Origin: Salmonella enterica subsp. enterica serovar Typhimurium str. LT2
Lineage (GTDB): Bacteria; Pseudomonadota; Gammaproteobacteria; Enterobacterales; Enterobacteriaceae
Length of the DNA: 64,000 nt
Reading direction: 5' to 3'
NCBI RefSeq assembly: GCF_000006945.2
Contig: NC_003197.2
Location: forward strand, 3,658,001 to 3,722,000
This document shows, in pieces, positions 26,879 to 35,951 of the stretch (positions are counted from its first letter, which is position 1; each line of letters begins with the position of its first letter). The translations under genes were made by a program, and so were the position numbers. A model generated the notes under the pieces. The model saw only the letters and a program-made list of their open reading frames with translations. It searched no databases and was not told where the DNA came from.

Positions 26879-28462
26879 ATGCGAAAAACGGTGGCCTTTG
26901 GTTTTGTCGGTACGGTACTCGACTATGCAGGACGCGGCAGTCAACGTTGGGAAAAATGGCGCCCTACTTTGTGTCTGTGCCAGCAGGAGACGCTGGTCGT
27001 TCACCGCCTGGAACTGCTGTACGATGCCCGCTCTCGCTCGCTGTTTGAAGGATTAAAGAAGGATATCGCCAGCGTCTCGCCGGAAACGGAAGTCGTCGGC
27101 GTAGAAATCGCGATCCGCAACCCGTGGGACTTCGAAGAGGTTTACGCCTGCCTGCACGATTTCGCCCGCAGCCATACCTTTCATCCCGAAGATGAAGACT
27201 ATCTGATTCACATCACCACCGGCACCCACGTCGCGCAGATCTGCTGGTTCCTGCTGGCGGAGGCGCGCTATCTTCCGGCGCGATTAGCGCAGACCTCGCC
27301 GCCGCGCAAAAAAGATAAACCGCATAGCACGGGCGACGTGACGATTATTGACCTCGACCTCAGCCGCTACAATGATATCGCCACCCGCTTCGCCCAGGAG
27401 CGGGAGGAGACGCTCAACTTCCTGAAGTCCGGCATTGCAACCCGCAACCCGTGTTTCAACCGGATGATTGAGCAAATTGAGCGCGTCGCGATACGCTCCC
27501 GTTCGCCAATCCTGCTCAATGGCCCGACCGGCGCGGGCAAGTCGTTTCTCGCCCGTCGCATCTATGAACTAAAACTGGCCCGCCACCAGTTCAGCGGCCC
27601 GTTTGTCGAAGTGAACTGCGCCACCCTGCGCGGCGACACGGCGATGTCGGCGCTGTTCGGCCACGTTAAGGGGGCGTTTACCGGCGCGAGAGAGGAGCGT
27701 GCAGGGCTGCTGCGCAGCGCCGACGGCGGCATGTTGTTTCTTGACGAAGTGGGAGAACTGGGCGCGGATGAACAGGCCATGTTGCTGAAAGCCATTGAAG
27801 AAAAACGCTTTTACCCTTTCGGCAGCGACCAGCAGGTCAGCAGCGATTTCCAGTTGATTGCCGGCACGGTGCGCGACCTGCGCCAGCGGGTGGCGGAGGG
27901 GACATTCCGCGAAGACCTGTACGCGCGTATTAATCTCTGGACCTTCGAACTACCGGGCCTGCGTCAGCGCCAGGAAGATATTGAGCCAAACCTTGACTAC
28001 GAACTGGAACGCCACGCGGCGCTAACCGGCGACAGCGTGCGTTTTAATACCGAAGCGCGCCGCGCCTGGCTGAGCTTCGCCACCTCGCCGCAGGCCGCCT
28101 GGCGCGGTAACTTCCGCGAACTCTCCGCCAGCGTCACCCGCATGGCGACGCTGGCGGACAACGGGCGAATCACGGTCGAAACGGTAGACGATGAAATCGC
28201 GCGTTTGCGCTATAGCTGGAATGACCATCGCCCCTCCGCGCTCGACGGACTGCCGGGCATTGACGCAACGGCGCTGGATCTGTTTGACCGTATGCAACTG
28301 GAAAACGTCGTTGCGGTCTGCCGCCAGGCGAAAACCCTTTCCGACGCCGGGCGGCAGCTATTCAACGTTTCCCGTCAGGGGAAAGCCACGGTGAATGACG
28401 CTGACCGGCTGCGTAAGTACCTGGCGCGTTTTGGGCTGACGTGGGACGTTTTACAGAATTAA
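26879..28462 (+). CDS. rtcR: Sigma-54-dependent activator RtcR with CARF domain
   Basis: RtcR activates the RNA-repair operon from its sigma-54 promoter. The 527-aa protein has an N-terminal CARF-type regulatory domain (about 1-180, with HITTGTH at 111-117, the likely ligand pocket), an AAA+ domain with Walker A GPTGAGKS (215-222) and the sigma-54 contact loop GAFTGA (265-270), and a C-terminal HTH. CARF domains sense cyclic oligonucleotides or cyclic-phosphate RNA ends; the exact Salmonella ligand is not shown here. It converges on glpR with a 4-bp overlap of stop codons. Confidence 0.96.
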   Translation: MRKTVAFGFVGTVLDYAGRGSQRWEKWRPTLCLCQQETLVVHRLELLYDARSRSLFEGLKKDIASVSPETEVVGVEIAIRNPWDFEEVYACLHDFARSHTFHPEDEDYLIHITTGTHVAQICWFLLAEARYLPARLAQTSPPRKKDKPHSTGDVTIIDLDLSRYNDIATRFAQEREETLNFLKSGIATRNPCFNRMIEQIERVAIRSRSPILLNGPTGAGKSFLARRIYELKLARHQFSGPFVEVNCATLRGDTAMSALFGHVKGAFTGAREERAGLLRSADGGMLFLDEVGELGADEQAMLLKAIEEKRFYPFGSDQQVSSDFQLIAGTVRDLRQRVAEGTFREDLYARINLWTFELPGLRQRQEDIEPNLDYELERHAALTGDSVRFNTEARRAWLSFATSPQAAWRGNFRELSASVTRMATLADNGRITVETVDDEIARLRYSWNDHRPSALDGLPGIDATALDLFDRMQLENVVAVCRQAKTLSDAGRQLFNVSRQGKATVNDADRLRKYLARFGLTWDVLQN

Positions 28463-29217
28463 CACAGCTCCAGTTGAATATGGTTCTCCGTCAACACCTG
28501 CATCACGCCCGGCGGCGGCAGGGTATCGGTGTAGACCGCATCGACCATACTAATGCTGCCCATGTTTACCATCGCGTTACGGCCAAATTTAGAGTGATCC
28601 ACCACCAGCATCACGTGGCGCGAATTTTCGATAATCGCGCGCTTGGTGCGTACCTCATGGTAGTCAAATTCCAGCAACGAGCCGTCGCTATCAATACCGC
28701 TAATACCGAGAATGCCGAAATCGAGACGGAACTGGGCGATAAAGTCCTGCGTCGCTTCGCCAATAATGCCGCCGTCGCGGCTACGGAGTTCACCGCCGGC
28801 GAGGATAATACGAAAATCCTCTTTCGCCATTAGCGTGTTCGCTACGTTCAAATTGTTGGTCACGATCCGCAAATTACTGTGCCCTAACAGGGCGTGCGCT
28901 ACGGCTTCCGGCGTCGTGCCGATATCAATAAACAGCGTTGAACCATTGGGGATCTGGGCCGCGACTTTGCGAGCGATGCGCTCTTTTTCTTCCGTTTGCG
29001 TCGCCTTACGATCGTGCCACGGCGTGTTCACCGAGCTGGAGGGCAACGCCGCGCCGCCGTGGTGGCGCAAAATCATATTCTGTTCCGCCAGATCGTTAAG
29101 ATCCCGACGAATGGTTTGCGGGCTGACAGAAAAATGCTCCACCAGCTCTTCCGTACTGACGTACCCCTGTTTTTTTACCAGTTCAATGATCGCGTCATGC
29201 CGTTGTGTTTGTTTCAT
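28459..29217 (-). CDS. glpR: Glycerol-3-phosphate regulon repressor GlpR
   Basis: GlpR is a DeoR-family repressor released by glycerol 3-phosphate. The 252-aa product is full length (MKQTQRHDAIIELVKKQGYV), with an N-terminal HTH (SPQTIRRDLNDLAEQNMILR) and a sugar-phosphate sensing domain (FIDIGTTPEAVAHALL, ILAGGELRSRDGG, GISGIDSDG). It is the distal gene of glpEGR and overlaps the end of rtcR. The frame is intact, whereas some E. coli K-12 strains carry a broken glpR. Confidence 0.96.
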   Translation of the reverse strand: MKQTQRHDAIIELVKKQGYVSTEELVEHFSVSPQTIRRDLNDLAEQNMILRHHGGAALPSSSVNTPWHDRKATQTEEKERIARKVAAQIPNGSTLFIDIGTTPEAVAHALLGHSNLRIVTNNLNVANTLMAKEDFRIILAGGELRSRDGGIIGEATQDFIAQFRLDFGILGISGIDSDGSLLEFDYHEVRTKRAIIENSRHVMLVVDHSKFGRNAMVNMGSISMVDAVYTDTLPPPGVMQVLTENHIQLELC

Positions 29218-29244
29218 GAATAATCTCTGAAAGTAACCAACCTT

Positions 29245-29277
29245 GCGCCGGATAGCGGCATTCGCCCTACCCGGCCT
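29245..29277. repeat. REP-like element between glpG and glpR
   Basis: GCGCCGGATAGCGGC pairs imperfectly with GCCCTACCCGGCC. It lies in the 93-bp gap of the glpEGR operon, where it may tune glpR mRNA. Confidence 0.6.
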
Positions 29278-29310
29278 GGAAAAATATCTCGACCACAGGC
29301 CGGATACGCC

Positions 29311-30141
29311 TCACGTTCGTTTTCGCGCATTCAGCGTATCAACAAAGGCCATCGCTAAACCGACGATAAGCCCGGCGATGTGCGCGCCGTTCGCCATAGA
29401 CATGCCAAACCAGTCAAACCAACCAGCGACTATCCACAATAATGCAAAAATAATTAAGCCGCGCTGGAGGTAAATTCCGCTTTGCGGATCGCGCTCTCCA
29501 CGCAGCCACACGTAACCCATCAGCGCATAGACGACGCCAGACAGTCCGCCAAACCACGGGCCGCTAAATTTCTGCTGTACATAGCCGCTTAGCAGCGCGC
29601 TTATCACCGTAATGACGATTAATTTACCGCTGCCCAGGCGCTTCTCTACCGCCCCGCCGAGATACCACCACCACAGCAGGTTAAAAAGAATATGCATCAG
29701 TGAGAAGTGCATAAAGATATGGGTGAAGTAGCGCCAGACTTCAAATTTTAAAACCGGATCGAACGGCCACGCCAGCCACACCATCACCGTCTGATCGCCG
29801 ATGAGACTCATCGCGATATAGACCAGCACGCAGGCGAGCATCACGATCCAGGTAACAGGGCCGGCTCGTTCACGCAGCGTGGCGAGAAAGGGAAAACGGC
29901 GATAGCGTAGCCCGCTGTTAGTCTGCCCGGACTGCCAGCTAGCCGCCAGATAACGCGGATCGCCGGGATTTTCTATAAACCGCGCCAGCTCGCCCCGCAC
30001 ACGTTCGGCCTGCGATTCATCTGCCAACCAGATATCGCTTTGATTATGTTGCTGAATAGTAAGAATGACGCCCTGGGTGGCCATGTAATCAACAAATGCC
30101 TGCGCCACGCGAGGATTCGCAAAGGAAGTAATCATCAACAT
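29311..30141 (-). CDS. glpG: Rhomboid intramembrane serine protease GlpG
   Basis: GlpG cleaves transmembrane substrates within the inner membrane. The 276-aa product has a soluble N-terminal domain (about 1-90) and six membrane segments. The catalytic serine is in [14 protein letters not shown] (Ser201 in E. coli numbering) and the histidine in NGAHIAGL (His254). The L1 loop motif WRYFTH is present. It is the middle gene of glpEGR. Confidence 0.97.
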
Positions 30142-30216
30142 TATTGCTGTCGCTTAGTCCATACAAAAGAAGACAGTATATATACCCTTCTCGTCGGAGG
30201 CTGCATCTTTATGGGA

Positions 30217-30543
30217 TTACGCGCCATTCGCGACATCGGCAGGGAAACGGCGATGCCAGGCCTCAAACCCGCCGTCAATGCTGTAAACCGCATCATAGCC
30301 TTGCTGGAGCAGATACTGCGCGGCGCCTTTACTACTGTTGCCGTGATAGCACATTACCATCACGGCGGTATCGAAACCATGCTCACGCATAAACGCGCCC
30401 AGCGTATCGTTAGTCAAGTGAAACGCCTGCGGCGCATGACCCATGGCATAACTTTGCGGATCGCGAATATCGACCAGCACCGCCGCGCCCTGGTGCAGTT
30501 TCTGATACGCCTCTTCTACAGTGATACATTCAAATTGTTCCAT
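30217..30543 (-). CDS. glpE: Thiosulfate sulfurtransferase GlpE
   Basis: GlpE is a single-domain rhodanese that transfers sulfane sulfur from thiosulfate to cyanide or thioredoxin. Started at MEQFECITVEEAYQKL (ATG complement of 30541-30543) it is 108 aa, the family length; an upstream in-frame ATG would add 11 residues not found in orthologues. The active-site Cys65 sits in VMCYHGNSSKGAA. First gene of glpEGR, divergent from glpD with a shared control region. Confidence 0.95.
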   Translation of the reverse strand: MEQFECITVEEAYQKLHQGAAVLVDIRDPQSYAMGHAPQAFHLTNDTLGAFMREHGFDTAVMVMCYHGNSSKGAAQYLLQQGYDAVYSIDGGFEAWHRRFPADVANGA

Positions 30544-30628
30544 GAATCGCTCTTTCATTATTGCCGGTGAAGCCAATTAAGGCATTTTATCGCCCAGTGT
30601 ACGTTGACGGAGTAGCTTAGCGCCATAA

Positions 30629-30644
30629 TGTTATACATATCACT
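30629..30644. promoter_or_regulatory. CRP-like site in the glpE-glpD region
   Basis: TGTTATACATATCACT has CRP-type half-sites (TGTTA, TCACT) at the correct 6-bp spacing and matches the recalled E. coli glpD upstream region. It lies 113 bp before glpD and 86 bp before glpE, so it could serve both. Confidence 0.5.
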
Positions 30645-30690
30645 CTAAAATGTTTTTTCGATGTTACCAATAGCGCGTTTCTTTGCTATT

Positions 30691-30708
30691 ATGTTCGATA
30701 ACGAACAT
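30691..30708. promoter_or_regulatory. GlpR operator of glpD
   Basis: ATGTTCG-ATAA-CGAACAT is a perfect inverted repeat and matches the GlpR operator consensus. It lies 34 bp before the glpD start and would cover the promoter. The repressor gene is in the same window. Confidence 0.85.
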
Positions 30709-30741
30709 TTTTGAACTTTAACGAAAGTGCAAGAGGGCAGC

Positions 30742-32250
30742 ATGGAAACCAAAGATCTGATCGTGATAGGCGGGGGCATTAACGGTGCAGGCATCGCGGC
30801 TGATGCCGCCGGGCGCGGTTTGTCCGTACTCATGCTGGAAGCGCAGGATTTGGCCTGCGCAACCTCTTCCGCCAGTTCGAAACTTATCCACGGCGGCTTA
30901 CGCTACCTTGAGCACTACGAGTTCCGTCTGGTCAGCGAAGCGCTGGCAGAACGTGAAGTGCTGTTGAAAATGGCGCCGCACATCGCCTTCCCGATGCGTT
31001 TTCGTCTGCCGCACCGCCCGCATTTACGTCCGGCCTGGATGATCCGTATCGGTCTGTTTATGTACGATCACCTCGGCAAACGTACCAGTTTACCCGGTTC
31101 CACCGGTGTGCGGTTTGGCGCAGATTCGGTGCTCAAACCGGAAATCGTGCGCGGATTCGAATATTCCGACTGCTGGGTAGACGATGCGCGTCTGGTGCTG
31201 GCTAACGCACAGATGGTGGTGCGTAAAGGCGGCGAAGTCCTTACCCGTACTCGCGCAACCGCCGCTCGTCGGGAAAATGGCCTGTGGATTGTCGAAGCGG
31301 AAGATATCGACACCGGTAAAAAATATGTCTGGCAGGCGCGCGGACTGGTTAACGCCACCGGACCGTGGGTCAAACAGTTCTTCGACGAAGGGATGCACCT
31401 GCCGTCGCCATATGGCATCCGCCTGATCAAAGGCAGCCATATCGTCGTGCCGCGCGTCCATAATCAGAAGCAGGCGTATATTCTGCAAAACGAAGATAAG
31501 CGTATCGTCTTTGTCATTCCGTGGATGGAAGAGTTTTCGATCATTGGCACGACCGATGTCGAATATAAAGGCGATCCGAAAGCGGTAAAAATTGAAGAGA
31601 GCGAAATTAATTACCTGTTGAAGGTTTATAACGCGCACTTCCAGAAACAACTGGGGCGCGATGACATCGTCTGGACGTACTCCGGCGTCCGTCCGCTGTG
31701 CGATGATGAGTCCGACTCACCGCAGGCGATCACTCGCGATTATACCCTTGATATTCATGATGAAAACGGCAAAGCGCCGCTGCTTTCCGTGTTTGGCGGT
31801 AAGCTCACGACCTACCGTAAGCTGGCTGAACACGCGATGGAAAAACTGGCGTCTTATTATCCAGGCATCGGGCCGGCATGGACCAAAACGTGCGTACTGC
31901 CCGGCGGCGACATCGACGGCAGCCGCGAAGATTACGCGGCGAAGCTGCGTCGTCGTTATCCGTTCCTGACGGAATCGCTGGCGCGCCACTATTCGCGCAC
32001 TTACGGCAGCAACACGGAGTGGATTCTCGGCGAAGCCACGTCGCTGCTTGATTTAGGCGAAGATTTCGGTCATGAGTTTTACGAGGCGGAACTCAAGTAC
32101 CTGGTGGATCACGAATGGGTGCGCCGTACTGAAGACGCTATCTGGCGTCGCACCAAAGAAGGCATGTGGCTGACCGCCGAACAGCAGTCCCGCATCACCC
32201 AGTGGCTGGCGGCGTATGTTGAGAAACACCAACTTTCAATGGCGTCGTAA
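30742..32250 (+). CDS. glpD: Aerobic glycerol-3-phosphate dehydrogenase
   Basis: GlpD is a membrane-associated FAD enzyme that oxidises sn-glycerol 3-phosphate to DHAP and passes electrons to quinone. Start is METKDLIVIGGG at 30742, preceded by AAGAGGG; it gives 502 aa. The dinucleotide-binding motif IGGGINGAGIAADAAGRG is at residues 9-26, and SGVRPLC and FGGKLTTYRKLAEHAM are typical downstream segments. A GlpR operator precedes it and a hairpin terminator follows. Confidence 0.97.
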   Translation: METKDLIVIGGGINGAGIAADAAGRGLSVLMLEAQDLACATSSASSKLIHGGLRYLEHYEFRLVSEALAEREVLLKMAPHIAFPMRFRLPHRPHLRPAWMIRIGLFMYDHLGKRTSLPGSTGVRFGADSVLKPEIVRGFEYSDCWVDDARLVLANAQMVVRKGGEVLTRTRATAARRENGLWIVEAEDIDTGKKYVWQARGLVNATGPWVKQFFDEGMHLPSPYGIRLIKGSHIVVPRVHNQKQAYILQNEDKRIVFVIPWMEEFSIIGTTDVEYKGDPKAVKIEESEINYLLKVYNAHFQKQLGRDDIVWTYSGVRPLCDDESDSPQAITRDYTLDIHDENGKAPLLSVFGGKLTTYRKLAEHAMEKLASYYPGIGPAWTKTCVLPGGDIDGSREDYAAKLRRRYPFLTESLARHYSRTYGSNTEWILGEATSLLDLGEDFGHEFYEAELKYLVDHEWVRRTEDAIWRRTKEGMWLTAEQQSRITQWLAAYVEKHQLSMAS

Positions 32251-32259
32251 TAAAATCCG

Positions 32260-32281
32260 GGGCGGTTTATACCGCCCTTTT
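32260..32281 (+). terminator. Terminator of glpD
   Basis: GGGCGGT (32260-32266), loop TTAT, ACCGCCC (32271-32277), then TTTT. It lies 10 bp after the glpD stop. Confidence 0.85.
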
Positions 32282-32296
32282 CGCCACATACCGCAT

Positions 32297-32842
32297 TCAC
32301 TCGCCGGGTTTTGTACAGCCGGGCATATGATTAGTGATACGGTAGCGATCGACACTTATTTGGGTAATAAAGAAGGGTTTTGCCCGCGCTTCGCTATTCC
32401 AGAGAGTTTTCCCCGTTTTACACCAGCTTTTATGAGAAAAGTTGGCATAATGAACCACACTCTCCTCCCCCAGCACGCTTTCAAAATGCGCGCGTTTATC
32501 ACCGTCGGCCACGCTAAAGTCAGCATAAAAAAGATTGCTGTCCAGGTTAAACGTCATCTCTATTTCACTGGCGGACGATGGAAAGAACACAGGCAGCCAG
32601 GTCCAGATACCGGATTGCTCGGGTATGGCGGCATAATCAGGAAAATAGCTTACCTGGCGATCATCGCAGGCGGTCAGCACAGCGATGATGATTAATGCTG
32701 CACCACACCGGAGGACCTGATTAATCAGCTCAGCAACAATATCTTTATGCCACGAAGTGGATTCACGCCGTGCAATACGAATATCAGCGCCGCTGGCCGG
32801 GTCTATGCCAACCCGTTCCACATATAATTTAACCTCTTCCAT
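32297..32842 (-). CDS. Lipoprotein-like membrane protein of unknown function
   Basis: I do not recognise this 181-aa product. It has about 45 polar N-terminal residues, a hydrophobic stretch (AALIIIAVLTACDD, about 47-60) that ends in a lipobox-like LTAC, and a soluble domain with two later Cys (WCKTG, PGCTK). The start at 32842 has an AAAGGGA ribosome-binding site 5 nt away, so the long polar N-terminus seems real, which would be unusual for a classic signal peptide. It begins 9 bp after the PstS-like gene, implying an operon. It could equally be a signal-anchored protein facing the periplasm. Confidence 0.7.
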   Translation of the reverse strand: MEEVKLYVERVGIDPASGADIRIARRESTSWHKDIVAELINQVLRCGAALIIIAVLTACDDRQVSYFPDYAAIPEQSGIWTWLPVFFPSSASEIEMTFNLDSNLFYADFSVADGDKRAHFESVLGEESVVHYANFSHKSWCKTGKTLWNSEARAKPFFITQISVDRYRITNHMPGCTKPGE

Positions 32843-32851
32843 TTAGTCCCT

Positions 32852-34348
32852 TTATTTCGCGGCCGGATACAGCGGCACATATCCCACATCCTGCACCAAC
32901 TGTTGTCCCTGCGGGCTTAGAAACCAGTCCACCAGCTTTTGTGTTTCCGCTGTGGGGTGTTCACGGGTGACCATATAAACATCAACCGTGTACGGGTAAC
33001 TGCCGTTACGAATATTTTCAACCGTCGGCGCAACATCGTTTATCGCCAGTAATTTAATCTCTTTATTGCTGTGCATCTGCGTAGCGTAATAACGAAAGGT
33101 ATAGCCAATGGCGTTGTGCGTATTGCGATACTCAGCCACGATATCCACCATATCCCCCATCGCGGTTGCCACTGATGTTGTTTGCGCTGGCATCAGCTTC
33201 GTTTCTTTCATTACCTTCGCCAGCATCGCCGTTTGGCTGCCAGAGTTTTCCGGTCGCTGCCAGGGCTTAATGTCGATTGCCTCTCCGCCCACCTCATTCC
33301 AGTGGGTGATTCTTCCGCTAAAAATGCCGCGAATTTGTACATCACTCAACGATGACACGGGATTGTTTTGGTTGACGATAAACACAAACGCTTCACGTGC
33401 AAAGGGGGTGTAAACCAGTTTTACGCCACTGGCCTCGGCCAATTGCTTTTGAGCAGTGGAAGGCTGGGCGACAAAAATAAGATCGGCATTACCGTTAAGG
33501 ATATTTTGATAGGCTTCAATGGTTCCCTGGTTTTCAAGGTAGTCTTCAGGGCAGATATCATCCGGAAAGCGCGTAAGCGCATAAAAAGCCGAGGCGTATA
33601 ACGGCAAGCCAGCCGTTGCGCCATCGAGCCGCGGCCAATTTTGAGTGAGCAAAAGTGTCGGTTCATCGCGCAGCCCGGTTAGCTTGTTGCCCCATGTGTG
33701 CGCCTGATAATCGCGGAAATAAAGATATTCACTGCTCTCGGGAGCGGGATACTTCACGGCATAAAGATGTGACTGGTATACGGCACAGCTCCCGAAAAAC
33801 AGCAGGCAAATCACCAGCAGGTTACGACAAGTGTAGCCCGCACCGCCGCGTAGCACTCCCCAACGCGCACCGCCATACCCTAATGCAAAACAGAGCTGCG
33901 AGCCAACCGGGATGAGCAACACTGCCCATACCCAGCCGTTGAAAAAGGATATTACGCGGGGTACTAACCAAAGCGTTTGCACCACCTGGGCGATGGGCTT
34001 ACACCCTATCGCGCGAATATTAAGATCGGTGAGAAACATCAGGATGACCCACCCCATCAGCACCACCAGAGCGGGCATAAGCAGGCAGCAATCACGCCAT
34101 TCTGGATTTACCTCTGATGCATTTCCCTTTCCCCATATCCGGCCACAAAGAAAAATTAACCCTGCGCCCAGAAGCGCTACCGGGATAATGGTCGCCTCCT
34201 CAATAGATCGCGCGACGGGGATACTATTTTCAAGAACGCTAATGTACGCCCACATTCCCCCCACGATAATCGTAATAATGTTCACCAGCAGCGGCACGCC
34301 GATAAACGCCATTATGATTGACAAAAAAAGCCAATTAGCATTTTTCAT
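32852..34348 (-). CDS. PstS-like substrate-binding protein with an N-terminal membrane domain
   Basis: The 498-aa product (start MKNANWLFLSIIMAF; a longer frame to 34411 adds 21 residues without support) has about five hydrophobic segments in residues 1-200. A periplasmic binding-protein domain follows over about 230-495. The latter resembles PstS: YQNILNGNADLIFVAQPS, IRGIFSGRITHWNEVGG, then RPENSGSQTAML, whose RxxxSGS resembles the phosphate-binding loop. It ends FLSPQGQQLVQDVGYVPLYP. There are no PstC/A/B partners nearby, so it may sense rather than import an anion. The only neighbour in the operon is the lipoprotein-like gene. Confidence 0.75.
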   Translation of the reverse strand: MKNANWLFLSIIMAFIGVPLLVNIITIIVGGMWAYISVLENSIPVARSIEEATIIPVALLGAGLIFLCGRIWGKGNASEVNPEWRDCCLLMPALVVLMGWVILMFLTDLNIRAIGCKPIAQVVQTLWLVPRVISFFNGWVWAVLLIPVGSQLCFALGYGGARWGVLRGGAGYTCRNLLVICLLFFGSCAVYQSHLYAVKYPAPESSEYLYFRDYQAHTWGNKLTGLRDEPTLLLTQNWPRLDGATAGLPLYASAFYALTRFPDDICPEDYLENQGTIEAYQNILNGNADLIFVAQPSTAQKQLAEASGVKLVYTPFAREAFVFIVNQNNPVSSLSDVQIRGIFSGRITHWNEVGGEAIDIKPWQRPENSGSQTAMLAKVMKETKLMPAQTTSVATAMGDMVDIVAEYRNTHNAIGYTFRYYATQMHSNKEIKLLAINDVAPTVENIRNGSYPYTVDVYMVTREHPTAETQKLVDWFLSPQGQQLVQDVGYVPLYPAAK

Positions 34349-34451
34349 TTTTCTATCCGCTAATCCCTGCGATAACGGAAGTATAAACCCGGTAGTCCTG
34401 AGCCCACCCATGCATTTTTCTGAAATCGCGACGTTAAAACATTCACGATAG

Positions 34452-34490
34452 CGGCAGACAGAAGTTGAAAGTTCCGGCTGCCGTTTTTTA
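34452..34490 (+). terminator. Plus-strand terminator-like hairpin
   Basis: CGGCAG (34452-34457) pairs with CTGCCG (34478-34483), with a further GAA/TTC pairing inside, and TTTTTTATTT follows on the plus strand. Both flanking genes are on the minus strand, so its T tract points the wrong way for them. It may block antisense transcription or be left from a lost plus-strand gene. Confidence 0.5.
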
Positions 34491-34504
34491 TTTACAGGCT
34501 CACA

Positions 34505-35614
34505 TTAACCTGCAAGATCGATCTTTTTCCGCGCCTGCCCAACAGCATCGGCGGCCCGCAATGCCGCCTGCACAGCCTCCGGCGTAATGGTAAACGGCTC
34601 GTTGTGTATCGTTTCCCCAGTTTGACAAGACGCCCTGGCAACGGCCAGCAGTTCATCATCGCTAACGCCAGCCAGACCAATATCCGCCAGCGTGGTGGGC
34701 AAGCCTATATCTTCACAAAATTGATAAACCTCCTCGATAAGCTCAGGCGCTCTATCGGTGAGCATAAGCATTGCCAGCGTGCCAAACGCAACCTTTTCCC
34801 CATGCCAGTATTTGTGCGTGGCGGGCAGTACTGTCAGACCGTTATGAATGGCGTGCGCCGCCGCCAGCCCACCGCTTTCAAAACCAAGCCCGGATAATAG
34901 CGTATTCGCTTCGATAACATGTTCGAGCGCCGGAGTAACCTGATGTTGTTCACAGGCAAGTTTCGCCAGGCGTCCATAGCGCATTAAGGTGGTGTAGCAA
35001 AAGCGCGCCAGCTCAAATGCGGTCATCGGTCCTGGCCTGGTGGTCATATTGCCGGCCCCTTTGATGCGGCAATCTTCCGCTTCAAACCAGGTTGCCAGCG
35101 CATCGCCTATCCCGGAAACCAAAAAGCGTACCGGCGCGGCAGCAATAATACTGCTGTCCACCAGCACAAGCGTCGGGTTACGTGGAATCATCAGGTAGCG
35201 TTTGAATTTCCCTTCTGGCGTATAGATAACAACCAGTGAACTGCACGGCGCATCCGTTGAGGCCAGAGTAGGAACCACGGCAATAGGCAGCCGCAGGCTG
35301 GCGCCGGTTGCTTTTGCCGTATCCAGGGTTTTCCCGCCCCCCATACCAACAATCACATCGGCGCCAATTTCCTGCGCGCGTGCGGAGATGCGAGCAATTT
35401 CCTCATCACAGCACTCGCTACTGAACACTTCGATATCAAATTCAATCACCCCGTGCAGTGCTGTTGCAACTGTATCCCGGTAGGTGTTGTGAACAACAGG
35501 ATCCTGCAAAATCAGCGCCTTATGACCGAGTGCGGCCAATTCCTGCGGGAGATGCGTTGTCAACGCTCCTTTACCCTGAACATATCGTGACGGAAAGATC
35601 GCGGTAGTAACCAT
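34505..35614 (-). CDS. GldA-like NAD-dependent iron/zinc alcohol dehydrogenase
   Basis: A 369-aa member of the glycerol dehydrogenase branch of the group III metal-dependent alcohol dehydrogenases. The NAD loop GMGGGKTLDTAKA is at about 90-102, and the metal ligands are Asp171 (GIGDALATWFEA), His254 (AAHAIHNGL) and His271 (HGEKVAFGTL). It is divergent from the MFS-dehydratase-aldolase operon across 337 bp with paired repeats, which suggests a shared regulator. In that context it may reduce the aldehyde released by the aldolase (for example glycolaldehyde). That substrate is my inference; GldA enzymes are known to accept glycolaldehyde-type compounds. Confidence 0.85.
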   Translation of the reverse strand: MVTTAIFPSRYVQGKGALTTHLPQELAALGHKALILQDPVVHNTYRDTVATALHGVIEFDIEVFSSECCDEEIARISARAQEIGADVIVGMGGGKTLDTAKATGASLRLPIAVVPTLASTDAPCSSLVVIYTPEGKFKRYLMIPRNPTLVLVDSSIIAAAPVRFLVSGIGDALATWFEAEDCRIKGAGNMTTRPGPMTAFELARFCYTTLMRYGRLAKLACEQHQVTPALEHVIEANTLLSGLGFESGGLAAAHAIHNGLTVLPATHKYWHGEKVAFGTLAMLMLTDRAPELIEEVYQFCEDIGLPTTLADIGLAGVSDDELLAVARASCQTGETIHNEPFTITPEAVQAALRAADAVGQARKKIDLAG

Positions 35615-35640
35615 TGTTTCTCCTTAAAAAGCATTAAAGT

Positions 35641-35673
35641 TCAATATACAGAACACAAATTCCACATAAAGAA
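35641..35673. promoter_or_regulatory. Operator candidate, GldA-like side
   Basis: A 33-bp element starting TCAATATACAGAACA lies 27 bp upstream of the GldA-like start. A copy with 29 of 33 identical positions lies at 35893-35925. The core GAACAcAAaTTC is a partial inverted repeat. The IclR-family gene at 39991-40746 is the likely ligand. The rest of the 35615-35951 gap is AT-rich promoter DNA. Confidence 0.6.
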
Positions 35674-35892
35674 TTTAATGCTGTTTACTCTGAACGCACA
35701 ATGACCAGGTGAGAGCATAATCTTATCCTGTGAGGCAGCGCACAATTTTGGCGATGTATTAGACCGATGAGCAGTTTCCATTGGGTTATCCGCTCTTTCT
35801 CACCTTATCTCCGTTCATTTTTGAAGCAAATCACAAAATATAACCTTCCTTAGAGTATGGAATTGACGCTGTATGAATACGTCGGCATAGTG

Positions 35893-35927
35893 TCAATATA
35901 CAGAACAGAAGTTCCATATACAGAACA
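35893..35927. promoter_or_regulatory. Operator candidate, MFS-operon side
   Basis: Second copy of the 33-bp element, 25 bp before the MFS start. Its core GAAC-AGAA-GTTC is a perfect inverted repeat, and a further ATATACAGAACA half repeats directly after it (to 35927). Near-equal distance from each start codon suggests one regulator acting on both promoters. Confidence 0.6.
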
Positions 35928-35951
35928 CATTTTTGATACTAAAGGGATGCA

